NCBI RefSeq assembly: GCF_000428045.1
Contig: NZ_ATZE01000012.1
Location: 58,409 to 122,408, forward strand
DNA length: 64,000 nt
Direction: 5' to 3'
From: Sedimenticola selenatireducens DSM 17993
GTDB taxonomy: Bacteria > Pseudomonadota > Gammaproteobacteria > Chromatiales > Chromatiaceae
In this document: positions 28,052 through 36,437 of the stretch, one piece after another
Position numbering within the stretch: the first letter of the stretch is position 1
How the letters are laid out: the number at the start of each line of letters is the position of its first letter
The notes under the pieces: generated by a model
Told to the model about the DNA's origin: nothing
Seen by the model: only the letters and a program-made list of their open reading frames with translations
The model's database searches: none
Made by a program: the position numbers and the translations under genes

Positions 28052-29335
28052 TTATGTCTCGTTAGCTTCTGATGCTGACTCCTTATTTGTTAGCATTCCC
28101 AACGCCTTCCGCATCTCATCCATCCGTACCTTTGCCAGCGCCATGCGCTTCTGGCGTTGCTCGTCAGTCTCCTTCGGTTCAGTGGCTGTGTCGTGGCGTG
28201 ATGCCTGTTGACGCTGGGTCTCCCGTGCGCGCCGGGCATCCCGAACCTTAATGCCGAGATTGGGCACAAACTCGCCCGATTTCATCAATTCACAGAGACG
28301 GAACAGGAAACTGATCTCGTCATAGACCGGCTTCATGCCCTTTTGCTCGGCCTGGAACCGCCCCTCCAGTTCATCAAGAATCGGCTGGCGATCCTCTGGG
28401 GCAAGGGTGAAAAGATAGCGGTTTGCAATGTCTCTCTGGTTGTCGCCCAGGCGCCGCGGATATACCAGCGATTCTCCGTGCTCACCGGCATGCATAAATT
28501 TCGACGCACTCTCACCAGAAGTAGTAGTTGTTTTTTTATTATTATTACTACTACTACAACCTGAGTTCGATTTTTGTACGTTCGATTTTCGAACTTGGGT
28601 CTCAACCGAGTTCGAATTTTGGTCATGGTGATCCCGCGCCTGCCTGTTGCCCATAGAATCATGACGAATCTGCTGGATAGCATCGCAGGTAAACGAGAAG
28701 AACCGGCGTAGACCTTCGTTACCTGTGCTCACCACAGACTGTATCCGCCGTTCGATTGGATGCTCCAGGGCGCATACGTCACGCCCGCCCCCGACATCCT
28801 CATCAATGGACGCCAGCACACCCTTGGCCACTGTACGCACCCGGGCATGACCATGGCTCACGGCCTTATTCAGAAAGGCCATGTAGTCGCCATCCAGGTG
28901 GATCACATCGGCCAGTGGCAAGGGCTCGTCGTGCAGTGCATAGACGTTACCGCGAAACCGCCCGCTGGCTTTACGCATACGACCACAGAGGGTCAACCAG
29001 CGCGAGGCACGCAGGATGGCAATCGCACGGGCGATCGTAGAACGCGATGAAACATTGACCATACGGGAAATGGTTTCATAACTCGGAAAAGCGGTATTAG
29101 CCCCCGTCTCCCGAACCGCCAGCATGATGACCATCCACACCAGTTTGTCGACAGGCTCGAGTACCGGGTCACGGATTACCGCAGTGGGAAAAGATTGGTG
29201 CCGGTTTCCGAGGAAAAGGACCGTGTCGGCAGCACCGCCATCGCGTGATGCCTCCACACGAGCGATGGTGGCCTTGATCAGTTTATCGAGGGCGAGTGTT
29301 TCCGGACGAATGACGCCTGTCTGCTCATCCATCAT
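28052..29335 (-). CDS. STY4528-family island replication protein
   Basis: A roughly 427-residue protein that matches the pathogenicity-island replication proteins of the STY4528 type. The N-terminal region carries a winged-helix motif (AFPSYETISRMVNVSSRSTIARAIAILRAS, about residues 83-112). A low-complexity linker (Ser/Asn/Lys/Thr runs near residues 240-270) connects it to a C-terminal helical part. Several start codons (GTG-ATG-ATG) are packed together at 29338-29332, overlapping the upstream DUF2857 stop. Role inferred: initiator or helicase loader for ICE replication. The linker DNA is itself repetitive and AT-rich (see the candidate origin). Confidence 0.85.
   Translation of the reverse strand: MMDEQTGVIRPETLALDKLIKATIARVEASRDGGAADTVLFLGNRHQSFPTAVIRDPVLEPVDKLVWMVIMLAVRETGANTAFPSYETISRMVNVSSRSTIARAIAILRASRWLTLCGRMRKASGRFRGNVYALHDEPLPLADVIHLDGDYMAFLNKAVSHGHARVRTVAKGVLASIDEDVGGGRDVCALEHPIERRIQSVVSTGNEGLRRFFSFTCDAIQQIRHDSMGNRQARDHHDQNSNSVETQVRKSNVQKSNSGCSSSNNNKKTTTTSGESASKFMHAGEHGESLVYPRRLGDNQRDIANRYLFTLAPEDRQPILDELEGRFQAEQKGMKPVYDEISFLFRLCELMKSGEFVPNLGIKVRDARRARETQRQQASRHDTATEPKETDEQRQKRMALAKVRMDEMRKALGMLTNKESASEANET
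28529..28620. other. Candidate replication origin inside the replication gene (iteron-like repeats plus AT-rich tract)
   Basis: Within the linker-coding part of the replication gene, GTTCGA-(A)TTTT occurs three times in direct order (28563-28575, 28580-28589, 28608-28620), spaced 15 and 30 bases. There is also a perfect dyad GTTCGA-ttt-TCGAAC (28580-28594) and a wider TCGAACT/AGTTCGA pair. A run of A/T triplets (28529-28556) adjoins them. Repeats next to an AT-rich tract inside an initiator gene recall lambda ori within gene O. The trinucleotide pattern may also simply reflect a repetitive peptide. Confidence 0.4.
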
Positions 29336-29930
29336 CACCTACCTGAGCGGCACCATCGTCATTCTGGCCGGTCAGGTTTCCGTACTGGGCCCATCTCTGG
29401 GTCAGGTTCCAGATGGCGCGCATCGGCACCCCAGTCTCCCGGTGGAGTTCCAGGTAATCATTGGGCGCGAGTAATCCAGTTGTCTCCCCATCGACCCGGC
29501 TCGACCAGGCCTGCCAGAGCCGGTTGGAACTTTCCTCATCGGCTTCGGGGGGACGCCCGACCGAAGGGCTCACAGACAGGGTACGCCTTAACCGGCCGTA
29601 ATCACGGGCGTTCAATCCGAACAGGATCAACAGCATCTCATGCGGCGCATCGGCTGCGATCAGCGACTGCAGGGTTTCTTCCGATTCGCGCTGCACCCGC
29701 AGGTGATCGATCATCGGCCAGTACACCTGTCGATTCAGGGCGATATCCAAACAGTGGGCACGAAGCGATTCAACACGGTACAGGTCCGAGACGTTCATCT
29801 CCCGCAGAGCCTCGATCTCACGTGGACCGAATTTCATGTTTTGCAGGGCCACGTGGTCCCCTTCTGCCAGGCAGCGAATGGCATACATCAATACGGCAGT
29901 GACCAGATCGGATTCCTTCGTGCTTTCCAT
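29325..29930 (-). CDS. DUF2857 protein (STY4526 family)
   Basis: A 201-residue cytoplasmic protein of the DUF2857/STY4526 family. It has a helical N-terminal half (TAVLMYAIRCLAEGDHVALQ) and a C-terminal helix-turn-helix-like segment (VPMRAIWNLTQRWAQYG). It always lies between ParB and the STY4528 gene in these ICEs and overlaps the latter's start. The function is unknown; a role in replication or its control is inferred. Confidence 0.85.
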   Translation of the reverse strand: MESTKESDLVTAVLMYAIRCLAEGDHVALQNMKFGPREIEALREMNVSDLYRVESLRAHCLDIALNRQVYWPMIDHLRVQRESEETLQSLIAADAPHEMLLILFGLNARDYGRLRRTLSVSPSVGRPPEADEESSNRLWQAWSSRVDGETTGLLAPNDYLELHRETGVPMRAIWNLTQRWAQYGNLTGQNDDGAAQVGDDG

Positions 29931-29935
29931 CGCAT

Positions 29936-31513
29936 CTACTCCCAGACCGATACACCGGTATCCGCGGCGATACGTCGGATGCGTCGATAGGTATCCATCA
30001 AGGCCAGCAGATCTCGCCAGTCCCGATCATCGAGCGGCCGCCAGAGCCGATAGCCGGTGTGACCCGGATCCAGTGTCCAGATACTGCTGAATAACAGATC
30101 GGCATCTTCGGTCTCGAGTGCACGGCGAAGGATGGATTCGTCCGGCAGCAGCGGCAGAATGGCCTCGAGCGGCGCAAAGGTCATCTCAGCACAGGCCGCC
30201 AACTGCCACCAAAGCATGGTGAGCTGACTCAAACTATCCTCGTCGAGCTGATCCGCCAGGGTGGGATCTGGAACATCGCGTAACACGAATCCCAATCCCT
30301 TGCCGGACACTGCTTCAACGAGGTCCGCCATGCCGTTTCGCTGGGCCAGTCGTGTCGCAAGCGTCCAGGCTCGGCCACGCAAAGACTTCAGATCATTCGG
30401 GCTGGTATCGTTGGTGAGATTCGGTAGCTCGGTGTCAGGCTCAGAAGTCTCTTTGACATCGTCATCTGGCAGACCAGGAAGCGGTACTTTCCCGGGATTC
30501 GACTGATCCGGTAGTTCCGGTGGTAACTCATCAGTGGATGCTCGATCCGAACTGGATACACGCGAACCTCCATCATCCTGGTCAGCATCGAACGATTCGT
30601 CTGTAGGGCGCTCAAGTTCTGATGAATCCTCATCCGGATCCGGTTCCATTTCGGCCTCTGGAATCACCAGTTCCCTGCCGGCTATCTCGGCATCGAGCAT
30701 CACGCGTATGGTATGAATGCTGACATCCAATGCAGCGGCAATTTCAGATTCAAATGCGCTGCGGAGCACATCTGTGTCCCAGTCAGGGCTATCGTACCGT
30801 TTGCATAGTGTCGTGAAGACCTCTTCGAAATCCTCTGCCGACTCGGAACACCGATCCTGCCAAATCTTGTGAGCGGCACGCTCCAATCTGCGAATGCGTT
30901 CGACATGCGGCCTGCCGAGTCCGCCTTCAAGCGCAATGGGGATGACGGGTAACAATCGATCGACGGTGTATACCATCTGGGAAATACGCGCCTGGGTGAT
31001 GCGATACCCAGCACGGCGGAGTTCTGTTTCGAGACGCCTTTGAGAGATCACATCGAGACCGAGTTCTTCGGCAAGCAATTTTTGCGCTTCGCAAACAGCG
31101 CGCGCCTTATCGATGAAAGTAAGGCCTCCCCGCAGGTCGTTTTCCCGAAGATGCGCCAGCAGGACATCGGATTCGCAGCACCAGGCTTTGAGCAGGCAAG
31201 GTACTGCGGCAAAACGTTGATCACCGGTCTCGGCGAATAACTCCTTCAGTATGATCAGCCGCGTATTACCACCAGCATGGACGATAAAGTCAGCCGCATC
31301 TGGCCGCTGCGTGACCACCAAAGGTTGGTCCAGACCGGTATTGCGGATCGAGTCTCTGATCCGGTCATATTCGGGATTGCGGCCGTGACGCGGATTGTGC
31401 TCGTATGGCTGAATTCGGGAGATGTCGATCATCTGTGGCGCCGGGCTGGTGGTTGCTTCTGCCGGTTGTGAGATCGACAAATTCGCAGGCGGCGTTGTGG
31501 GTTTGCCAGCCAT
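29936..31513 (-). CDS. parB: ParB-family protein of PFGI-1-class ICE
   Basis: A 525-residue protein. The ParB/Srx-like nuclease/CTPase domain comes first (IDISRIQPYEHNPRHGRNPEYD, then LRENDLRGGLTFIDKA). A helix-turn-helix (YRITQARISQMVYTVDRLL) and a long acidic spacer (about residues 290-370, rich in Asp/Glu/Pro) follow, then a C-terminal helical domain. This fits the TIGR03764 ICE ParB. Its usual partner ParA is not found next to it. It is the second gene after the Cro-like regulator. Confidence 0.9.
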   Translation of the reverse strand: MAGKPTTPPANLSISQPAEATTSPAPQMIDISRIQPYEHNPRHGRNPEYDRIRDSIRNTGLDQPLVVTQRPDAADFIVHAGGNTRLIILKELFAETGDQRFAAVPCLLKAWCCESDVLLAHLRENDLRGGLTFIDKARAVCEAQKLLAEELGLDVISQRRLETELRRAGYRITQARISQMVYTVDRLLPVIPIALEGGLGRPHVERIRRLERAAHKIWQDRCSESAEDFEEVFTTLCKRYDSPDWDTDVLRSAFESEIAAALDVSIHTIRVMLDAEIAGRELVIPEAEMEPDPDEDSSELERPTDESFDADQDDGGSRVSSSDRASTDELPPELPDQSNPGKVPLPGLPDDDVKETSEPDTELPNLTNDTSPNDLKSLRGRAWTLATRLAQRNGMADLVEAVSGKGLGFVLRDVPDPTLADQLDEDSLSQLTMLWWQLAACAEMTFAPLEAILPLLPDESILRRALETEDADLLFSSIWTLDPGHTGYRLWRPLDDRDWRDLLALMDTYRRIRRIAADTGVSVWE

Positions 31514-31516
31514 TGG

Positions 31517-31771
31517 TCATTCCCATCCCTGCAGGCCGACGAAGATCTCCGGGTAACGGACCAGGCTTTCCCGCGGCACCGGCTCCAGCCGTCCTCCTGA
31601 TCGGTCCGCCACCCGATGGCTGACCTGCTCAATACGTGTCGCCATCTGGGGGCTCGCATGCCGGTGCTTACCAGCCAGCTGATACAAATAAGCAACTGAA
31701 TCGTTGCAGACGGTAGCCAACTCTGCGCGTTCCCGCTTGGTGGCATATTTCAAAAATGTCCTTAGCTTCAT
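31517..31771 (-). CDS. Cro-like HTH regulator (YdaS type)
   Basis: An 84-residue protein (ATG 31771; an upstream in-frame start at 31792 is possible) with a small helix-turn-helix, LRTFLKYATKRERAELATVC then SVAYLYQLAGK. It is divergent from the CI-like repressor gene and first in the ParB operon, 3 bases before parB. This mirrors a lambda-type switch: Cro-like protein for the lytic (here replication/transfer) side and CI-like on the other. Confidence 0.75.
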   Translation of the reverse strand: MKLRTFLKYATKRERAELATVCNDSVAYLYQLAGKHRHASPQMATRIEQVSHRVADRSGGRLEPVPRESLVRYPEIFVGLQGWE

Positions 31772-31782
31772 GATGCCGGACA

Positions 31783-31858
31783 TTAGCACCATGCATATCT
31801 ATCAGCAAGCTAACTCGCCAACTAAATGTTTATCTTTGTGCTAAATTTCTGCTATATT
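31783..31858. promoter_or_regulatory. Divergent promoter region of the CI/Cro-like switch
   Basis: The gap between the two starts holds TTAGCAC (31783-31789) and its inverted partner GTGCTAA (31838-31844). A TATATT -10 box (31853-31858) lies only about 7 bases before the repressor ATG at 31865. The mRNA of the repressor may be leaderless, as for lambda cI from PRM. The half-sites match the operator seen at 32711-32725. Confidence 0.5.
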
Positions 31859-31864
31859 GCATGC

Positions 31865-32554
31865 ATGATGCGCATTCCAGAAAAAATTCGGTTGAAGAAT
31901 CTCGAGCTTCTGATTGCTGAAGCCGGCTCTGCTGCGAAACTGGCCGAACGCGTCGGCACCAACAGTTCCTATATCAGTCAGGTCCGGCGTCAGATGCGTA
32001 CGAAGAAAGGTACTCCGCGGGGCATCGGCGACGATCTGGCGGAAAAACTGGAACGCGGAATGGACAAGCAGGAGGGGTGGATGGACACACCGCATAAGGA
32101 CGAACGGGACGAGTCACACATCGCTGGCACTGAAGTCAATGCGCACATCGGGCCGGATATCCGCAGCCTATGCCCAGTGATCTCCTGGGTACAGGCTGGC
32201 GAATGGATGGAAATCGCCGAAGGTTACCAACCCCAATACGGTCAGGAGTTGCTGCCCTGCCCTGTCAGTTGCAGCAATGATTCTTATGTCCTGCGCGTAC
32301 GCGGCATCAGCATGGAACCCAAGTTTCATGATGGCGATTTGATCTTCGTGGATCCTCATGTGGACCCGATCCATGGAAAATACGTGGTCGTCATGATCGA
32401 AGACACCGCAGAGGCCACCTTCAAACAACTTATCGTCGAGGAAGGCCGTCAGTACCTCAAGGCGCTGAATCCGGAGTGGCCAAACCGGATCATCGAGGTC
32501 AACCAGAATGCCCGGATCTGTGGGGTTGTGGTGTTTAAGGGAGAGATGGTTTAA
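31865..32554 (+). CDS. CI-like repressor with S24 (LexA-type) self-cleavage domain
   Basis: A 229-residue repressor. The N-terminal helix-turn-helix (AAKLAERVGTNSSYISQVRR) precedes a linker and a peptidase-S24 domain. The cleavage site Ala111-Gly112 lies in SWVQAGEW, the nucleophile is Ser149 (RGISMEP), and the general base is Lys187 (ATFKQL). These are the features of repressors that RecA filaments inactivate, so the ICE is probably induced by DNA damage. It is divergent from the Cro-like/ParB operon. Confidence 0.9.
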   Translation: MMRIPEKIRLKNLELLIAEAGSAAKLAERVGTNSSYISQVRRQMRTKKGTPRGIGDDLAEKLERGMDKQEGWMDTPHKDERDESHIAGTEVNAHIGPDIRSLCPVISWVQAGEWMEIAEGYQPQYGQELLPCPVSCSNDSYVLRVRGISMEPKFHDGDLIFVDPHVDPIHGKYVVVMIEDTAEATFKQLIVEEGRQYLKALNPEWPNRIIEVNQNARICGVVVFKGEMV

Positions 32555-32900
32555 GAACAATTTCCTGAAAAATCTGCTTGGGAAAATTTGTTTGCCTGTT
32601 TGATCATCGCTACCTGGATACAACAGCGTAACCCTGATAGAAATCCTACTCAGCTCGTCTCGGTTAGCTGATTTATCCGCCTGCTAAACATTTTCTCTTT
32701 GCTCATTAAATTGGCACCGTGCTAAAGTTTTGGCATGGACATTATCATCACCCGAAATAGCACCTGCCTGCCCGCTTTTCCGTGTCTTTCTCACACGACC
32801 ACCGTTAGCATGAACTGCGCATCAAGGCACGGTGGAACATGTGAACTCATGAGGCAAGCAACAATCGCACAGCAACCCCCACCTTGGGTATTCATCGCGC
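32555..32900. other. Control region before the AlpA-like gene
   Basis: About 345 bases with no firm gene. A 57-codon frame starts at 32735 and ends within the AlpA start, but it has no recognisable features or ribosome site. The region carries the palindromic operator at 32711-32725 and a further ATAGCAC half-site near 32757. Confidence 0.4.
32711..32725. promoter_or_regulatory. Palindromic operator TTGGCAC-C-GTGCTAA
   Basis: A 15-base dyad with one mismatch between arms; the ideal arm TTAGCAC also occurs in the CI/Cro intergenic region. It probably binds the CI-like or Cro-like protein and controls the AlpA-like gene downstream. Confidence 0.5.
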
Positions 32901-33158
32901 ATGCCTGAGCCTCACCCAATCCGAATCGAAAGAAAGCCAGCGGTGTTAAATCGAACCGGGATGAGTCACGCGACCCTATATCGTCGAATCAGTGAAGGCC
33001 TGTTCCCTCCCGGGGTTTCCCTCGGTAATCGTTCTGTCGGCTGGCTGGCCCATGAAGTGGATACGGTATTAAGTGCATATGCCTCGGGAAAAACGACGGA
33101 GGAACTTCAAGCCGTGGTAAAAATTCTCATTGAAAAGCGGCAGACTCTGGCCAATTGA
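32901..33158 (+). CDS. AlpA-family regulator / excisionase-like protein
   Basis: An 85-residue MerR-like winged-helix protein of the AlpA type. LNRTGMSHATLYRRISEGLFPPGVSLGNR contains the recognition helix and wing, and WLAHEVDTVLSAY closes the fold. AlpA proteins activate integrase/excision genes of islands such as CP4-57. It lies between the repressor and the hipBA-integrase end of the element and so probably links induction to excision. Confidence 0.85.
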   Translation: MPEPHPIRIERKPAVLNRTGMSHATLYRRISEGLFPPGVSLGNRSVGWLAHEVDTVLSAYASGKTTEELQAVVKILIEKRQTLAN

Positions 33159-33322
33159 TTGAGCGATTCCCCCCCCTTCCAATTAGCTGCTGGAGTTAAC
33201 TTGGGACAATAACCTCCATTCATCGCCTATAACCCGCTTTGGCCACTTTTATTTCTCATAATTAATAAATATACTGCACATTACCCACCACTCCACATAT
33301 ATTTCTTGTTTTTAAGTAATTA
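33159..33322. other. AT-rich spacer before hipBA
   Basis: About 160 bases, very AT-rich toward the right end, with a C8 run near 33172. No gene is seen. Confidence 0.4.
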
Positions 33323-33371
33323 TTGACTTATTGCCCAACATCGACCTATAGTTTCTTTTATTGGAGAAACT
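33323..33371 (+). promoter_or_regulatory. hipBA promoter and inverted repeat
   Basis: TTGACT (33323-33328) and TATAGT (33347-33352) are 18 bases apart, a good sigma-70 promoter. An AGTTTC/GAAACT inverted repeat (33350-33371) overlaps the expected transcript start and the TTGGAG ribosome site of hipB. It could be the HipB operator. Confidence 0.65.
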
Positions 33372-33373
33372 TT

Positions 33374-33667
33374 ATGGCCAGAAAAATTACGCCCTTACCC
33401 CTACCCACCTCCCCAGTCGTCGATTCGGTTGAGGCGTTTGGCGCGTTTGTACGCAGCCTGCGCACGCAACAACAACTGCGCATCGATGATGCCGCTGCAC
33501 TGTGCGGAGTTTCGGTTCAGCTGCTCTCGGATCTTGAAAATGGCAACCGTTCCGTCGGCCTGGACAAGGCCTTGGCGGTTGCACAGCAACTGGGGCTCAC
33601 CCTGCTGGCGGTACCAAAATCGGCGCAACCCCAGGCAATTGCCGCCATCAAGCGTCAGCCATCATGA
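33374..33667 (+). CDS. hipB: HipB-like antitoxin
   Basis: A 97-residue Xre-type DNA-binding protein. The helix-turn-helix is in LRIDDAAALCGVSVQLLSDLENG and is followed by NRSVGLDKALAVAQQLGLTLL, the usual HipB pattern. It would bind the HipA kinase and repress the operon. ATG 33374 follows a TTGGAG site. The stop overlaps the hipA start by 4 bases. Confidence 0.9.
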   Translation: MARKITPLPLPTSPVVDSVEAFGAFVRSLRTQQQLRIDDAAALCGVSVQLLSDLENGNRSVGLDKALAVAQQLGLTLLAVPKSAQPQAIAAIKRQPS

Positions 33668-34992
33668 CAACCCACAGCCTTTCGGCCTGGATTGGTGAAC
33701 AACCGGTTGGCACCCTGAGCTATCACGACGATACCGGGCGCTTCTCTTTTGAATACGAACAGACCTGGATGACGAATAGCGGCGCTTATCCAATCTCCCC
33801 CGCCCTCCCGTTTCGGCGTCCGGACGACCAAACGGATGAACTGCACTCGGTCAACGTACGCCGCTTCTTTGAGAATCTGCTGCCCGAAGGCAAAGCCCTG
33901 GAGGATGCGGCGGCTGCGCACACGGTCTCAAAAGGCAACCTGTTTGGTCTGCTGCGCTGGCTGGGCCAGGAGAGTACCGGTGCGCTTGCCCTGTTGCCTG
34001 AAGGCACCCTGCCGGCCCGGGTTGAACCGATCGTGCGTGAAGTCACCTTTGAAGAGCTCTCCGAGCGCATCCATGACCGGGCCAATCGTCCCTTCAATGT
34101 ATGGGACGGCCGGGTACGCATGTCCATTGCCGGTTACCAGGATAAACTGGCGGTCTATGTTGATGAGGAAGGAAAGCTCTTCCTGGTGGAAGGCCAGCTG
34201 GCTTCGACGCATATCCTCAAACCGGAGCCGATGAACCCAAAGCTATCCAGGCTGGTAGCCAATGAGCACTTTTGCCTGAAGCTGGCTGCCGCGCTCGGTA
34301 TACCCTCAGCCGAGGTAGAGATTCTACGCGTACCGGAACCGGTACTGATGGTCAAACGCTTCGACCGCATCAAAAACAACCGCCATGTCGAGCGTTTACA
34401 TGCGGTGGATAGCTGCCAGGTGCTCAATCTCAGCGTCAACCACAAGTATGAACGCAATTTCGGCAGTGGGCGTGATGTCGCCAATATTCGGGACGGCGTC
34501 AGTTTCGAGAAGCTCTTCACCATCGCTCCGCTCACCCAGTCTCAAGCGGCCACGCGCATGACGCTGATCCGTTGGGCGATCCTGCAATACCTGATCGGCA
34601 ATAGTGATGCCCATGGCAAAAATATCTCGTTTCTAGTCGAGCCGGGCGGCCTGCGCCTCGCCCCTGCTTACGACCTGGTTTCGGTGTGTATCTATCCGGA
34701 TATCGAACACGAATTTGCCATGGCCATCGGAGACGAGTTCGATATGACTAAAGTCCGCGCCTTCGATTGGGCAGACTTTTCCGACCGCTGCGGCATAGAA
34801 CGCCGCCTTCTGGTGCGTGAGATGAACCGGATAATCAAAGCGCTCAGAATCCAGCTGCCGACATTACTGTCTCTGCCCAATTACATTGAGGAAGAGCGCG
34901 CCATGCTGCAGAAGATCTCGGACCTGGCCCTGCAACAGGCTGAGCGACTGGAAATCGATGCGAAAATGATTGCGAAAGTGGTAATTGAATAG
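33664..34992 (+). CDS. hipA: HipA-family serine/threonine kinase toxin
   Basis: A 442-residue full-length HipA toxin. The N-terminal HipA domain has FSFEYEQTWM. The kinase core has the loop MSIAGYQDKLAVY (about residues 155-167), the lysine strand HILKPE, the catalytic motif GNSDAHGKN and the metal-binding PAYDL. All catalytic residues appear intact. HipA of E. coli phosphorylates GltX; the target here is unknown. The pair probably stabilises the ICE as an addiction module near its integrase end. Confidence 0.93.
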   Translation: MTTHSLSAWIGEQPVGTLSYHDDTGRFSFEYEQTWMTNSGAYPISPALPFRRPDDQTDELHSVNVRRFFENLLPEGKALEDAAAAHTVSKGNLFGLLRWLGQESTGALALLPEGTLPARVEPIVREVTFEELSERIHDRANRPFNVWDGRVRMSIAGYQDKLAVYVDEEGKLFLVEGQLASTHILKPEPMNPKLSRLVANEHFCLKLAAALGIPSAEVEILRVPEPVLMVKRFDRIKNNRHVERLHAVDSCQVLNLSVNHKYERNFGSGRDVANIRDGVSFEKLFTIAPLTQSQAATRMTLIRWAILQYLIGNSDAHGKNISFLVEPGGLRLAPAYDLVSVCIYPDIEHEFAMAIGDEFDMTKVRAFDWADFSDRCGIERRLLVREMNRIIKALRIQLPTLLSLPNYIEEERAMLQKISDLALQQAERLEIDAKMIAKVVIE

Positions 34993-35006
34993 AAGCGGGT
35001 GCAGCT

Positions 35007-36326
35007 TCAACCCGTTCCAATGAGCGAGTCCAGATGATCCGCCCACTTCTGTAACCACTGCCTACACTCCGCCTCGTACCGGTGCAAATCGTAGGTTCCT
35101 TCAATCCCCTTACGCGAATGCCCTAGGGCCGCTTCAGCCACCTCATTGGGGCATTGCAGGCGCGACAACCCTGTTCTGACGCTCCTGCGCAGATCATGAG
35201 GAGTCCATGTAGGGATTTTTATCATCGTGTCAGCCTGCCTCATTCTCCAAGCCTGCTCGGTAAGCTGCTTTTGCTGGATGGGTAGTTTCGTCTTCTGGGA
35301 GGGAAATAGGTAATCACCTGTAGTCATACGTAGTGCAGTCAAAAATTCCACTGCTTGGCGAGGAAGCTGAACATAGCGCTCGGTTCCGGTCTTGCTCTCC
35401 CTGATATGAAAGGTCTGCTTCTCCAGATCAATATCCTGCCAAGCCGCATTGCATACCTCTCCGGTTCGACACCCTGTCCAGAGGGTAAATCGAAGAACAT
35501 TTTTCTGTGTTGCCGTATAGTCAGCACCCGGCAACCATTTCAGCAACGTCGCCAACTCGGTATCAGAGAGGACTCTTTTTCCTCGTTGATGGGTAAGTTT
35601 CACTTTGGCCTGCCTGAGACCTGATTTGGCAAGGAGTGCCGGATTTGCGAACTCATCTGAGAAATAGCCCAGACCAATCGCAAACTCGTAGGCAGCGGTA
35701 AGCTCTCTCAATACATTTCCTGCCTGAACATTTGCCCCACGTTTAACAATTGCCATGACCATATCTACCACGGCCTTTCGCGTGACAGTATTTGCCGCCA
35801 TTTCCCCCAACTTGGGAATCACATCGCCATAGAGGGTTCTGCGCGTCTCAGACTGACCTTTCGGTTTTCGTGCGCCGGCGATGACCTTTCCGCTTGGAGA
35901 TTTCCGGTCTTCGATATACTGGGTCAGGTAGAGCTCTACGAGTTTCTCCACAGTGAAGGATTTCTCAACTGACGATCGTTGTCCCAGTTCCAATTCCTGG
36001 TCTTGCTCCCGTTCCTGCTGTTTCTGCCGTTTCTCCTCTTTGGCCTCAGTTGCCGGACAACGCCCCTGGCGACGAATTTGTTTCAGTTCCTGGAGCTTCA
36101 ATCTCGCTTCGGCCAGGGAGGTCTCCGGGAAGTTGCCGATTTTCACCTGAACGAGCTTTGAGGTGATCGGGCTGGTATAGCGATAGAAAAATGTCTTTAA
36201 TCCGGTAGCCCCGCATTTCACTCGCAAGCCGATGTTTTCCCCCTTGTCGGCCTTGATTTTATCTCCCGGCTTCATCGTCTCCACTGTCCTGGAAGACAAA
36301 GGTTTGGTATTCTGTACTGTTGCCAT
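35007..36326 (-). CDS. int: ICE integrase (tyrosine recombinase, CP4-57/DUF4102 type)
   Basis: A 439-residue integrase. The N-terminal DUF4102 arm-binding domain (IGLRVKCGATGLKTFFYRY) is followed by a charged Glu/Gln/Arg-rich helix (about residues 105-125) and a core-binding domain. The catalytic domain has Arg in LWTGCRTGEVC, HDLRR, LGH and the nucleophile Tyr in EGTYDLHRY. I chose the second ATG (36326) because AGAGG lies at proper distance. Located at the element border next to mutS and reading away from it, it is the likely enzyme for ICE integration and excision. Confidence 0.93.
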   Translation of the reverse strand: MATVQNTKPLSSRTVETMKPGDKIKADKGENIGLRVKCGATGLKTFFYRYTSPITSKLVQVKIGNFPETSLAEARLKLQELKQIRRQGRCPATEAKEEKRQKQQEREQDQELELGQRSSVEKSFTVEKLVELYLTQYIEDRKSPSGKVIAGARKPKGQSETRRTLYGDVIPKLGEMAANTVTRKAVVDMVMAIVKRGANVQAGNVLRELTAAYEFAIGLGYFSDEFANPALLAKSGLRQAKVKLTHQRGKRVLSDTELATLLKWLPGADYTATQKNVLRFTLWTGCRTGEVCNAAWQDIDLEKQTFHIRESKTGTERYVQLPRQAVEFLTALRMTTGDYLFPSQKTKLPIQQKQLTEQAWRMRQADTMIKIPTWTPHDLRRSVRTGLSRLQCPNEVAEAALGHSRKGIEGTYDLHRYEAECRQWLQKWADHLDSLIGTG

Positions 36327-36372
36327 TGGCATCCTCTTGAATTGATGTCAGTTTGTCCGACGCAATGGAAAA

Positions 36373-36437
36373 AAGTGTAACTTTTGGATTTAAAGGAAAA
36401 AGTTACACCAACATAAGTTACACTTCAAGTTACACTT
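36373..36437. repeat. Four AAGTTACACTT repeats at the integrase/mutS border (probable arm sites)
   Basis: AAGTTACACTT occurs at 36415-36425 and 36427-36437, with a shorter copy (AAGTTACAC) at 36400-36408 and an inverted copy (AAGTGTAACTT) at 36373-36383. They lie about 50-110 bases upstream of the integrase start. This spacing and number are typical of integrase arm-type binding sites, so the attachment site is probably within or near 36327-36540. No tRNA or tmRNA end is visible here. Confidence 0.6.

Noticed and set aside
32735..32907. 57-codon frame upstream of the AlpA-like gene
   Set aside because: No ribosome site, no protein-like pattern, and it overlaps the operator region.
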